The notes: generated by a model not told the origin, from the letters alone. 22,491 bases of DNA from Bacteroidales bacterium (GCA_016303175.1 JAEDMF010000007.1:1-22491), one strand, 5' to 3'. Counted from the stretch's first letter, positions 7,569-16,232 are shown. A program made the numbers and translations.

Positions 7569-9968
7569 CTAATTCCCATAAGCGCCGTAGGCACCGTAAT
7601 GACCGTAGTAGGAGGATGAGCGCTCGACGCCGTTGAAGACGTAGCAGAGGTTCTTGAAGCGCTTGGTGTCGTAGGCTTTCTGGAGGGTGGCGACGTCCTT
7701 GCGCTCCAGCACACCGGCACGTATCACAAAAATGGTGCGGTCCACACACTCGTTGATGATCTGGGTGTCGGCCACGATGTCAACCGGAGGGCAGTCTATG
7801 ATGATGATGTCATACTGCTGCTTGAGTTCGGCAATCATTGCCTGGAACTTGCCTGTGCTGAGCAGTTCTGAAGGGTTGGGAGGCACGCTGCCGACGGGGA
7901 GCACCCACAGGGAGTTGAATCCGGCCACCGGCACTATCACATCCTCAATTCGGGTATCGGACTCCGCAAGGTAGTCGGTGATACCCCGCTTGGGCAGGCC
8001 TACATATTCCGACAGGGAAGAGCGGCGAAGGTCGCAGTCTATAACGAGAACCCTCTTTCCTTTAATTGCAAGGGCCGCCGCGCTGTTTATGGAAATGAAG
8101 GTCTTGCCTGAGCCGGGATTGAACGAAGTAAGGCTGATTACAGGACAGTCCTTACCCTTTTCCATAAATTCGAGGTTGGTACGGAACACGCGGAATGCCT
8201 CGTTGATGACGCTCCTGACACCGGGACGGACTATAACCTCTTCGGTCTTGGGCTGTCTCTTGAGCAGGGATTTCATCTTCCGGGCATCGCTTTCTAAGGG
8301 AATTTCTCCGAGCGAAGGCAAGCTCAGGCCGGTGAGATCCTCCTTGCTGCGTATCTTAGTGTCGGTAAGTTCAATGACGTAAATGACGAAAACGGGCAGG
8401 AAGAAGCCCAGGAAGAGAGCGACAATGAGCAGTTGCATCTTCTTGGGACTCTTGGGGCGGGCTATGCCCATAGGAGGGGTGATGATGCGGGTGTTGTAGG
8501 CAGTGAAGGCCTGCGAAAGCTCGTTTTCCTCCCTTTTCTGGAGCAGATACAAATACAACTGCTCCTTCACCTTCTGCTGGCGTCCCACCGACAACAGGTA
8601 CTTGGCCTTGGTCGGACTCTGGGACATACGGGCATTGTTGTTCCTCTCATAACTGAGCAGGTTGTCCAATTGGGCGGAAATGGTCTCAATCTGGTTGTCT
8701 ATGGTCTGCTCTATTGCGGTCCTTGTACCCGCCAAAGAAGCATCCATATCCTTGACTACAGGAGAATTGGCGCTGGAGTTAGCCCTGATGTTGTTGCGTA
8801 TGAGCAGGGATTTGTTGTACTCGGCAACCTGCATTGAGATTGCGCTGGTGGTCATAGAGGCCGACAGAGGAATCAGAGTTTCCGTACCGGGATTTTCCGC
8901 CAGATATGACTTCACATACTTGTACACGGCCAACTGGTTGTTCAGTTCCTGATTCATTTTGCCGGCTTCCTGCAGCTGGGCCACGTACAGAGTGGATACC
9001 GAGTTCATATCCGACACCAAATTGCGGCTCTTAAACTCGGAAATGTCATCATCCACGTCGCCCAGTTCCTTCTCGAGCGAGGCAAGACGCGAATTGATGA
9101 AGGCAGAAGTGCTGATGGCCATTCTGTTCTTGTCCTCGACCCAATTCTCATTATATATGTTGATGATGGTATTGATGATATCGTCAGCCCTTTGCACGGA
9201 GTTGTCCGCAATGGAAAGGCTCAGCACGTCGGAATGGTTCTTCACATCTATCGGTTCAGCCTTCAATGCGGCGGAGTATTTGGCTGTTGCGCCGTCAAGG
9301 GTATAAAGTTTCACAATGACGGGCTTCTTCCACTCGCCGAGAAAGTATTCTCTGGGGCGTACGGCAATGCGGCCGATTTCTGTCTGCAGCGTGTCTCCAA
9401 GTTTCACCGTACAGGAAGGAAGTTCAATCTTGTCCTTCTTAATACGATATATGAATTTGCTCAAGGCTATCTTGCCGTCGCTAAGACTGTCGAGGGTGAA
9501 ATGCAGAGTGACATTTGAAGGCACGTCTATAAAATCCACCTCCACGGGCACCTGAGCTCCGTAGATGACATTGTCGCGGAACAGACCGTCGCTAAAGTAG
9601 TCCACCATAAGGCCCAGTCTCTTGACTGCCTCCTGCATCAGTGCGGGAGATTTGAAAGCTATTACCTCATTGACCACCTTGGAAGACATCGAAGAGCCTC
9701 CGCTGAAGCTCAGCACAGACTCTATATCACTGGTTGCCATACGTCTTACGGCTGCTTCCTTAATCAACACCGAAGCATTGCGCACATACACGGGTCTTGT
9801 TATAAGCACATAGACCGCCGCCAAAAACAGGCAGGCGCACACACTTAGAGTTATCCAATACCAATTCTTCCTGCAACGCTGAAGGAAATGCCGGAAATTG
9901 AAAGATCCGCCTTCAACTTCCTCCTTCTCCTCCAGCGAAACCAACTGATAATTGTTAGTATCCATCAT
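7569..9968 (-). CDS. wzc: Wzc-type polysaccharide co-polymerase and tyrosine autokinase
   Basis: The 799-residue protein fuses a Wzz/GNVR chain-length domain to a BY-kinase. A cytoplasmic N-terminus leads to a membrane segment (about 36-56). A long periplasmic coiled-coil part follows, then a second membrane segment (about 512-534). The kinase has Walker A NPGSGKT (617-623, K622), Walker A' VIDCD (642-646) and Walker B IIIIDCPP with D725. The C-terminus holds a tyrosine cluster, Y787, Y788, Y791, Y794 and Y797, in a repeating YGA pattern; this is the autophosphorylation tail. The protein controls chain length and export of capsule or exopolysaccharide at the inner membrane. Two adjacent ATGs (9968 and 9965) are possible starts. 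It begins 15 bp after ffh with no terminator. Its codons resemble the core genes rather than the downstream cassette. Confidence 0.95.
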   Translation of the reverse strand: MMDTNNYQLVSLEEKEEVEGGSFNFRHFLQRCRKNWYWITLSVCACLFLAAVYVLITRPVYVRNASVLIKEAAVRRMATSDIESVLSFSGGSSMSSKVVNEVIAFKSPALMQEAVKRLGLMVDYFSDGLFRDNVIYGAQVPVEVDFIDVPSNVTLHFTLDSLSDGKIALSKFIYRIKKDKIELPSCTVKLGDTLQTEIGRIAVRPREYFLGEWKKPVIVKLYTLDGATAKYSAALKAEPIDVKNHSDVLSLSIADNSVQRADDIINTIINIYNENWVEDKNRMAISTSAFINSRLASLEKELGDVDDDISEFKSRNLVSDMNSVSTLYVAQLQEAGKMNQELNNQLAVYKYVKSYLAENPGTETLIPLSASMTTSAISMQVAEYNKSLLIRNNIRANSSANSPVVKDMDASLAGTRTAIEQTIDNQIETISAQLDNLLSYERNNNARMSQSPTKAKYLLSVGRQQKVKEQLYLYLLQKREENELSQAFTAYNTRIITPPMGIARPKSPKKMQLLIVALFLGFFLPVFVIYVIELTDTKIRSKEDLTGLSLPSLGEIPLESDARKMKSLLKRQPKTEEVIVRPGVRSVINEAFRVFRTNLEFMEKGKDCPVISLTSFNPGSGKTFISINSAAALAIKGKRVLVIDCDLRRSSLSEYVGLPKRGITDYLAESDTRIEDVIVPVAGFNSLWVLPVGSVPPNPSELLSTGKFQAMIAELKQQYDIIIIDCPPVDIVADTQIINECVDRTIFVIRAGVLERKDVATLQKAYDTKRFKNLCYVFNGVERSSSYYGHYGAYGAYGN

Positions 9969-9983
9969 AATCTGTATTGCTTG

Positions 9984-11315
9984 TTATCTTCTTCTCAAAT
10001 TTCTCATAAGATTTGCAGGACCTCCCATACCCATAGCCATCTTCATCATCTTGCGGCTGCCTTCGAACTGCTTAAGCAGCTGGTTTACAGCCTGAAGGGA
10101 AGTTCCGCTGCCATCGGCTATCCTCTTGCGGCGGCTGCCATTGATGATATTGGGATTTTCCCGCTCATAGGGAGTCATTGACAGGATAATTGCCTCGGTG
10201 CTCTTGAACGCCTTGTCATTGTCTATGTCAACGTCCTTGATGGCCTTGCCCATACCAGGAATCATTGCGGCGAGGTCCTTTATGTCGCCCATCTTCCTGA
10301 TTTGTTGAATCTGATTGTAAAAATCCCACAGGGTGAACTGGTCCTTGGCGAGTTTCTTCTTGAGCTCACGCGCTTCCTTCTCATCATACTGCTCCTGGGC
10401 CTTTTCCACGAGGGAAACCACATCACCCATTCCGAGAATGCGGTCCGCCATACGGGAGGGATGGAAGATGTCCAAAGCATCGAGTTTCTCACCGGCGGAA
10501 ACGAACTTGACAGGCTTGCCGGTAATGGCCTTGATGCTTAAGGCGGCGCCACCGCGAGTATCGCCATCCATCTTAGTTAGCACTACACCCGTGACGTCGA
10601 GCCTTTCGTTGAAAATCTTTGCGGTCTCCACGGCGTCCTGACCTGTCATTGCGTCGGCCACAAAAAGGGTCTCAACAGGTGACACAGCCTTGGAAAGAGC
10701 CTCAATCTCATTCATCAGCTCCTCATCCACGGAAAGACGGCCTGCCGTATCTATAATGAGCACGCTCACACCCTCCTGTCGCGCGCGGGCTACAGCGGCT
10801 GCCGCAACCTTAATGGGGTCCTTCTCCCCTTCCTCGCTGAAAACCGGCACATCTATGCTCTGCGCGAGCACCTTGAGCTGGTCTATCGCCGCCGGGCGGA
10901 AAGTATCACAGGCCGCAAGCATCACCTTCATTCCCTTCTTGCTCTTGACATACGATGCGAGCTTGGCGCTGAAAGTTGTCTTGCCGGAACCGTTCAGGCC
11001 CGCCACCAGCACTATGGCCGGAGAGCCCTTGAGATTGAGTTCGGACGCCTCACTCCCCATCAGGGCCGCAAGCTCGTCGTGGACAATCTTCACCATCATC
11101 TGGCCGGGGCGTACCGCAGTCAACACATTGGCGCCCAATGCTTTGGCCTTTACGCTGTCGCAAAAACCCTTGGCCACTTTATACGAGACATCAGCGTCCA
11201 GCAGAGCCCTGCGTACCTCCTTGAGAGTCTCGGCAACATTGATTTCAGTTATCTTTCCCTCACCTTTGAGTATCTTGAAAGACCTTTCGAGTTTATCTGA
11301 CAAATGTTCAAACAT
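9984..11315 (-). CDS. ffh: Signal recognition particle protein Ffh (SRP54 GTPase)
   Basis: This 443-residue protein is full length for the family. It comprises an N domain (1-90), a G domain with P-loop GLNGSGKTT (106-114), DTFRPAA (137-143), DTAGR (189-193), TKMD (247-250) and SAGEK (273-277), and a methionine-rich M domain (about 330-443). The M domain carries the SRP RNA-binding signature GSRRKRIADGSG (393-404). Ffh binds signal sequences on ribosomes and, with FtsY, targets proteins to the inner membrane. The frame is open to an ATG at 11360, but a -7 box (11336-11343) lies between that ATG and MFEHLSDKLE at 11315. A transcript from it would lack the upstream codons, so 11315 is chosen. 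The gene diverges from nifJ and is followed 15 bp later by wzc. Confidence 0.97.
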   Translation of the reverse strand: MFEHLSDKLERSFKILKGEGKITEINVAETLKEVRRALLDADVSYKVAKGFCDSVKAKALGANVLTAVRPGQMMVKIVHDELAALMGSEASELNLKGSPAIVLVAGLNGSGKTTFSAKLASYVKSKKGMKVMLAACDTFRPAAIDQLKVLAQSIDVPVFSEEGEKDPIKVAAAAVARARQEGVSVLIIDTAGRLSVDEELMNEIEALSKAVSPVETLFVADAMTGQDAVETAKIFNERLDVTGVVLTKMDGDTRGGAALSIKAITGKPVKFVSAGEKLDALDIFHPSRMADRILGMGDVVSLVEKAQEQYDEKEARELKKKLAKDQFTLWDFYNQIQQIRKMGDIKDLAAMIPGMGKAIKDVDIDNDKAFKSTEAIILSMTPYERENPNIINGSRRKRIADGSGTSLQAVNQLLKQFEGSRKMMKMAMGMGGPANLMRNLRRR

Positions 11316-11335
11316 ATCGCAATCTTTAAAGTTGA

Positions 11336-11343
11336 CAAAGATA
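11336..11343 (-). promoter_or_regulatory. -7 box for ffh (and possibly the wzc operon)
   Basis: The minus strand reads TATCTTTG, an exact TAnnTTTG. Transcription would begin near 11330, leaving a leader of about 15 nt before the ATG at 11315. No consensus -33 element is seen; a run of T residues lies just upstream. Confidence 0.55.
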
Positions 11344-11390
11344 ATCAAAAAAAACATCATTTCCTTCTACGATTATTAGAAATAATGTCG

Positions 11391-11398
11391 TAAATTTG
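11391..11398 (+). promoter_or_regulatory. -7 box for nifJ
   Basis: TAAATTTG matches TAnnTTTG exactly and predicts a start near 11404 with a leader of about 70 nt. An inverted repeat, ATTATT-AGA-AATAAT (11372-11386), lies immediately upstream where the -33 contact would be. No clear -33 TTTG is present. Confidence 0.5.
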
Positions 11399-11472
11399 TG
11401 CGTTATGCGTAATTGAATTCGTGACAGAAATTTTAATACATAAAAAAACATTATTAACAATAACTAAGAACT

Positions 11473-14400
11473 ATGGCTCAAAAGAAATTCACTACCTGTG
11501 ACGGCAACTGGGCAGCGGCACATATTGCCTACCTGTTCAGCGAGCACGCGGCCATCTACCCCATCACCCCTTCTTCCACAATGGCAGAATACGTTGACGA
11601 GTGGGCTGCAGCAGGTAAAAAGAACCTTTTCGGTGAGGTTGTAAAAGTAACCGAGATGCAGAGTGAAGGAGGTGCGGCTGGCGCCGTTCACGGATCACTC
11701 CAGGCAGGTGCGCTGACCACAACATTCACAGCATCTCAGGGTCTGCTCCTGATGATTCCCAATATGTACAAGATTGCGGGTGAGATGCTTCCCTCCGTAT
11801 TTCACGTGTCTGCGCGCGCACTCGCTTCCCACGCGCTTTCCATCTTCGGTGACCACCAGGACGTGATGGCCTGCCGCCAGACCGGCTTTGCGATGCTGGC
11901 ATCCGCTTCCGTGCAGGAAGCCCTCGATATGGCAGCTGTGGCTCACCTGTCCACCATTAAGAGCAGCATTCCCTTCGTACATTTCTTCGACGGTTTCCGC
12001 ACCTCACACGAGATTCAGAAGATTGAGCTCATCGACGAGGCTGTCCTGAAAGATATGATTTCTGAGAAAGCCCTCGCGGACTTCCGTACCAGAGCCCTCA
12101 ACCCCGACGCTCCCGTGACCCGCGGCACAGCCCAGAACGGCGACGTTTATTTCCAGGGTGTAGAGGCCCGCAACAAATACTACAACGCTGTCGATGACAT
12201 CGTAGCCCGCTATATGGGTGAAATTTCAGAGGCCACAGGCCGCGCCTACCGTCCCTTCGACTACTACGGAGATCCCGATGCCGAGAACATCATCATCGCG
12301 ATGGGTTCAGTTACCCAGACAGTAATGGGCGTCATCGACCACCTTATGGCCCAGGGCAAGAAAGTCGGACTTATGACAGTACGTCTGTACCGCCCCTTCT
12401 CCGCAAAATATTTCTTCAAGGCCCTACCCAAGTCAGTCAAGAGGATTGCAGTTCTGGACCGCACCAAAGAGCCCGGCGCTCTCGGAGAGCCCCTCTACCT
12501 CGACATCAAGGCCCTTTTCCAAGGACAGGAAAACAGTCCTCTCATCGTAGGCGGCCGCTATGGTCTGTCTTCAAAGGACACCACACCCGCCCAGATTATC
12601 GCCGTTTATGAGAATCTCGAGGCAAAAGAGCCCAAGAACAACTTCACCATCGGCATAGTTGACGACGTTACCTTCCTCTCCCTCCCCCAGAAAGAGGAAA
12701 TCTCCATTGTGAAGCCCGGCACTACCGAATGCCGCTTCTACGGCCTCGGCTCAGATGGTACCGTGGGCGCCAACAAGAACACCATCAAGATTATCGGCGA
12801 CAACACATCCCTCTACGCCCAGGGTTACTTCGACTATGATTCCAAGAAGTCAGGCGGCTACACCTGCAGCCACCTCCGTTTCGGCGCAGAGCCCATCCAG
12901 GCACCTTATTTGGTAAGCACCCCCGACTTCGTCGCCTGCCACGTGCCTTCATACCTCTCCAAATATGACGTGCTCGAGGGCATCAAGGAGAACGGCACCC
13001 TGCTGCTCAACAGCCTTTGGGACGAAGAAGAGACAATCAAACGCATTCCCGACTACGTCAAAGGAGTAATCGGACGCAAGAACATTAAGGTATATATAAT
13101 CAACGCGACCAAGATTGCAGCGGAAATCGGTCTGGGCGGACGCACCAACACCATACTCCAGAGCGCCTTCTTCAAGATTACGGGCATCATTCCCTACGAG
13201 GAAGCTGTCGAGCATATGAAACATGCCATCGACAAGAGCTACGGAAAGAAAGGCGAGAACGTAGTTAAGATGAACTACGCAGCCGTTGACCGCGGCGGAG
13301 AGTACATCCAGCTCAACGTCCCTGCCGAATGGAAGGAAATCAACGGCAAGTTCGAGATACCCGGCGCTCACCGCATGGCTCCCGCCTTCGTCAAGGAGAT
13401 TGCCGACGTTGTGAACTCCCAGAACGGCAACAAACTCCCTGTCAGCGTATTCTCACCCGACGGTACCATCCCCGCAGGTACAGCAGCCTACGAAAAACGC
13501 GGTGTGGCAGTGAAGGTTCCCGTATGGGATGCAGAAAAATGTATCCAGTGCAATACCTGCGCATTTGTCTGCCCCCACGCTGTCATCCGTCCCTTCCTCC
13601 TCACTGAGGAGCAGGCCAAGAACATTCCCGCAGGCATCAAACTGCTCAATGCCAAAGGCGCTCCCGCCGGAGCTACATACTACACTCTCGGCTTCAGCAG
13701 CGCCGACTGTACAGGCTGCGGCAACTGCGTAGATGTCTGCCTCGCCAAGGAGAAAGCCCTCACAATGGCGCGCTACGACCAGAACAGTGACAAGCAGGCC
13801 GAGTTCGACTACCTCAACAAGAACATAGGCTACGCCAAGGTTGAAGCAGCCAAGGCCAACGTCAAGAGCTCACAGTTCAACCAGCCTTACTTCGAGTTCA
13901 GCGGCGCCTGCGCAGGTTGCGGCGAAACTCCCTACATCAAGGCCATCACCCAGCTTGTGGGCGATCATATGCAGATTGCCAACGCAACTGGCTGCTCGTC
14001 TATCTACGGCGCATCTTACCCCGCATCTCCCTATTGCACCAACACAGAAGGTCACGGTCCCGCCTGGGCAAACTCCCTCTTTGAGGACTTCTGCGAATTC
14101 GGTCTGGGTATGCACCTCGGAGCTGAGCGCGCACGTGAAACCGTTGCCCGTCTTATGACCCAGGGTCTGCAGTGCGAGTGCTGCAGCGAGGAAATGAAGG
14201 CACTCTTCCAGCAGTGGCTTGATAACAAGAGCAATGCAGCAATCACACGTGAGGTGGCCGACAAACTGGTTCCCCTTATGGAGCAGTGCGGTTGCGACAC
14301 CTGCAAGCAGCTGCTTACCTACAAGCACTTCATCCCCGCTCATTCTCAGTGGATTATCGGCGGTGACGGCGCTTCATACGACATCGGTTACGGCGGTCTG

Positions 14401-14991
14401 GACCACGTGCTGGCAACTGGCGAGAATGTGAACATCCTCGTTCTGGACACCGAGGTTTACTCCAACACCGGCGGACAGAGCTCCAAATCAACTCCTGCAG
14501 GCGCAATCGCAAAATTCGCTGCATCCGGCAAGAAGGTACGCAAGAAAGACCTCGGTATGATGGCTATGAGCTACGGCTATGTTTACGTTGCACAGGTTGC
14601 AATGGGCGCATCTCCCGTACAGTTCCTGAACGCCATCAAGGAAGCTGAAGCCTATGACGGTCCTTCACTCATCATCGCCTACGCTCCTTGTATCAACCAC
14701 GGTCTGAAAGCAGGCATGGGTCTGAGCCAGAGGGAGGAGAAACTCGCTGTAGAGTGCGGCTACTGGCAGCTCTACCGCTACAACCCCACCCTTATTGAGC
14801 AAGGCAAGAACCCCTTCAGCCTCGACTCCAAAGAGCCCGACTGGAGCAAGTTCCAGGACTTCCTCAAAGGCGAGAACCGCTTTGCAGCCCTCTATAAGGT
14901 ATTCCCTGCACAAGCAGACGAACTGCTGCAGAAGACCGAGGAGTTCGCAAAGATACGTCTGGAGAGCTACAAGAAGTTGTCCAACAACTAA
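11473..14991 (+). CDS. nifJ: Pyruvate:ferredoxin (flavodoxin) oxidoreductase
   Basis: This is a full-length single-chain enzyme of 1172 residues. It converts pyruvate and CoA to acetyl-CoA and CO2, reducing ferredoxin with thiamine pyrophosphate. The N-terminal domain has YPITPSS (29-35), with T32, E65 and R115 at pyruvate/TPP-site positions. Two ferredoxin-type [4Fe-4S] motifs follow, C690/C693/C696/C700 and C746/C749/C752/C756. The proximal cluster ligands are C813, C816, C841 and C1073. The TPP-binding region has GDG at 964-966 and SNTGGQ with N998. Numbering agrees within one or two residues with the well-studied Desulfovibrio africanus enzyme. Codon use is strongly biased (many AAG, CGC, ATC), suggesting high expression. 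The 56-residue ferredoxin encoded at 16283 is a likely electron acceptor. A strong terminator follows. Confidence 0.98.
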   Translation: MAQKKFTTCDGNWAAAHIAYLFSEHAAIYPITPSSTMAEYVDEWAAAGKKNLFGEVVKVTEMQSEGGAAGAVHGSLQAGALTTTFTASQGLLLMIPNMYKIAGEMLPSVFHVSARALASHALSIFGDHQDVMACRQTGFAMLASASVQEALDMAAVAHLSTIKSSIPFVHFFDGFRTSHEIQKIELIDEAVLKDMISEKALADFRTRALNPDAPVTRGTAQNGDVYFQGVEARNKYYNAVDDIVARYMGEISEATGRAYRPFDYYGDPDAENIIIAMGSVTQTVMGVIDHLMAQGKKVGLMTVRLYRPFSAKYFFKALPKSVKRIAVLDRTKEPGALGEPLYLDIKALFQGQENSPLIVGGRYGLSSKDTTPAQIIAVYENLEAKEPKNNFTIGIVDDVTFLSLPQKEEISIVKPGTTECRFYGLGSDGTVGANKNTIKIIGDNTSLYAQGYFDYDSKKSGGYTCSHLRFGAEPIQAPYLVSTPDFVACHVPSYLSKYDVLEGIKENGTLLLNSLWDEEETIKRIPDYVKGVIGRKNIKVYIINATKIAAEIGLGGRTNTILQSAFFKITGIIPYEEAVEHMKHAIDKSYGKKGENVVKMNYAAVDRGGEYIQLNVPAEWKEINGKFEIPGAHRMAPAFVKEIADVVNSQNGNKLPVSVFSPDGTIPAGTAAYEKRGVAVKVPVWDAEKCIQCNTCAFVCPHAVIRPFLLTEEQAKNIPAGIKLLNAKGAPAGATYYTLGFSSADCTGCGNCVDVCLAKEKALTMARYDQNSDKQAEFDYLNKNIGYAKVEAAKANVKSSQFNQPYFEFSGACAGCGETPYIKAITQLVGDHMQIANATGCSSIYGASYPASPYCTNTEGHGPAWANSLFEDFCEFGLGMHLGAERARETVARLMTQGLQCECCSEEMKALFQQWLDNKSNAAITREVADKLVPLMEQCGCDTCKQLLTYKHFIPAHSQWIIGGDGASYDIGYGGLDHVLATGENVNILVLDTEVYSNTGGQSSKSTPAGAIAKFAASGKKVRKKDLGMMAMSYGYVYVAQVAMGASPVQFLNAIKEAEAYDGPSLIIAYAPCINHGLKAGMGLSQREEKLAVECGYWQLYRYNPTLIEQGKNPFSLDSKEPDWSKFQDFLKGENRFAALYKVFPAQADELLQKTEEFAKIRLESYKKLSNN

Positions 14992-14995
14992 TATA

Positions 14996-15065
14996 GCTTG
15001 ACATAAGACTTTACCGAAAAGGTGGCCGGCAGTGAACGCCGACCACCTTTTTCATTATGTCAAGC
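14996..15065. terminator. Bidirectional terminator of nifJ nested in an outer 11-bp inverted repeat
   Basis: The inner hairpin spans 15017-15052. Its arms AAGGTGGCCGGC and GCCGACCACCTT pair with one mismatch around a 7-nt loop and are followed by a T run, with an A run upstream so it also works on the minus strand. It is enclosed by a perfect outer repeat, GCTTGACATAA (14996-15006) and TTATGTCAAGC (15055-15065). It separates nifJ from the convergent DUF1573 gene. Confidence 0.85.
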
Positions 15066-15100
15066 AAGCGAACAGTCAGTCAGTCAAGCAGCCCGCCAAG

Positions 15101-15149
15101 CGAAACAAGCGAACAAACGAACAAACGAACAAGCGAACAAGCGAACAAG
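15101..15149. repeat. 8-bp tandem repeat (CGAACAAG/CGAACAAA)
   Basis: Five exact-length units, CGAACAAA or CGAACAAG, run through 15110-15149. They are preceded by a 9-bp variant, CGAAACAAG (15101-15109). The flanks hold more short repeats: GTCA repeated at 15075-15085 and CAAT repeated just after 15149. The array ends one base before the stop codon (15150-15152) of the minus-strand DUF1573 gene. There are no spacers, so it is not a CRISPR array. Confidence 0.9.
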
Positions 15150-16226
15150 TCAATCAATCCAGCCGGCGAGAAAAAGCGTGACTATGGGACGCAGGGGAGA
15201 ATTGGTGGTAAGGCTTAGGATAATGAGGGCTTCTCCCTTTGGAAGAGAAGAAGTATCGAAAGTGATGGGAAAAGAGGCCTTGGCGCCGGGAGCCAGTTCG
15301 GGGAAAGTTCCACACTTCAAACCAGGAGTATCACAGTCCACCTTATAAACCTTCAAAGTGGCGGCACCCTTGTTCTCACATACAAAGTTGCCCTTAATCA
15401 CGGAGCCGGCCTTCTTGTGCCCGAAAGAAAGAGTACTCTCCGCAAAGACAGGACGCGCAGCTCCCGCTTTCTCCTCCCTTGTCATATTGCTGAATGAAAT
15501 GCTAGTGAAGGCCGAAACACTTATGCGGCCCTCGGCATTCTTCTTCCCGTCCACAACAGGAGTGGCATAATACCAATTTTTGCCCCACAACCCTTCCCTG
15601 GCAGCAATAGTGTAATATAGGGTGGCGTGCGAATGTGCTGGCACAGGATTGGGGACCAGTTCAAGAGACAAGCCCTCGCTTACGTCGGCAAAGCCAAGTT
15701 TCAGAGGCTTGGAACTCATATTTGCCACCGTCACCTGCTCCCCTTTCGAAGAACCCTGCTCCACATTGACAGCCTTCAGGCTACCCTCCATCAGACCAAG
15801 CCCCCCGCCAAGACTGAAAGTATAAACCTCTTCGTCCGGTTTGAATTCCTTACGGCACACACCCCTGAGATGAAGCACCACGGGACGGCGGCCAGAAGTG
15901 AGAGTAACTGTCAGGGTCTTGTCAAAGGGATATGCTCCCTCGTCATTGGTGTATGTGGCGGTAATTACCGTCTTGCCTCCCGGAGCTATCTCCTTGTGGT
16001 CCCACTTGACGGCAGTGCAACCGCAGGACGTGGACACGCTCTGTATGCTCTGCGACGTGGAACTGACATTTGTCGCTGTGAACGAACAACTTATGGGTCC
16101 GCTGCCGAGGAGTACCTGGCCGAAATCGTGCACAGTCTTATCGAATTTCAGAATATCCTGCTGAGCAGAGAGCTGCAAGGTAACGCCAAGCAGGCAGGAC
16201 AGTATGCAAGGAATAATTCTTCTCAT
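15150..16226 (-). CDS. Secreted DUF1573-domain protein
   Basis: From the ATG at 16226 the product has 358 residues. A signal peptide (MRRIIPCILSCLLGVTLQLSA, 1-21) precedes QQD, so the protein should be exported. Residues about 25-115 form a DUF1573 domain with HDFG (33-36) and the signature SCGCT (67-71); this is an immunoglobulin-like fold common in Bacteroidota envelopes. A second, degenerate copy lies at about 262-358, with LSFGHKKAG and LKCGTFPELAPGAKASF. Function is unknown. The open frame extends three codons upstream to a TTG at 16235, but that codon overlaps the -7 box, so ATG is preferred. The 3' end abuts the 8-bp repeat array, and the gene is convergent with nifJ and divergent from the ferredoxin gene. 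Confidence 0.85.
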   Translation of the reverse strand: MRRIIPCILSCLLGVTLQLSAQQDILKFDKTVHDFGQVLLGSGPISCSFTATNVSSTSQSIQSVSTSCGCTAVKWDHKEIAPGGKTVITATYTNDEGAYPFDKTLTVTLTSGRRPVVLHLRGVCRKEFKPDEEVYTFSLGGGLGLMEGSLKAVNVEQGSSKGEQVTVANMSSKPLKLGFADVSEGLSLELVPNPVPAHSHATLYYTIAAREGLWGKNWYYATPVVDGKKNAEGRISVSAFTSISFSNMTREEKAGAARPVFAESTLSFGHKKAGSVIKGNFVCENKGAATLKVYKVDCDTPGLKCGTFPELAPGAKASFPITFDTSSLPKGEALIILSLTTNSPLRPIVTLFLAGWID

Positions 16227-16232
16227 ATATTG

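Noticed and set aside
7561..7749. N-terminal extension of the Wzy-like frame upstream of 7560
   Set aside because: It lies inside the end of wzc and reads as Arg/Leu/Cys-rich shadow peptide. The first membrane segment begins right after the ATG at 7560.
11316..11360. Longer ffh start at 11360
   Set aside because: The extension is atypical for Ffh and contains the exact -7 box TATCTTTG. The canonical MFEHLSDKLE start is at 11315.
10690..11379. Long plus-strand open frame of 229 codons antisense to ffh
   Set aside because: Ser/Ala/Thr-rich shadow of the GC-biased ffh codons; no domain, and it extends through the nifJ-ffh promoter region.
13870..14343. Minus-strand open frames of 157 and 84 codons inside nifJ
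   Set aside because: Both lie wholly within the conserved NifJ coding region and read as mirror frames of its biased codons, without recognisable motifs.
15101..15149. Tandem array considered as a CRISPR
   Set aside because: Units are 8 bp and contiguous, with no spacers and no cas genes.
15022..15348. Plus-strand open frame across the tandem repeat
   Set aside because: It begins within the terminator, translates the low-complexity repeat as Lys/Gln/Asn/Arg-rich peptide, and then runs antisense to the DUF1573 gene.
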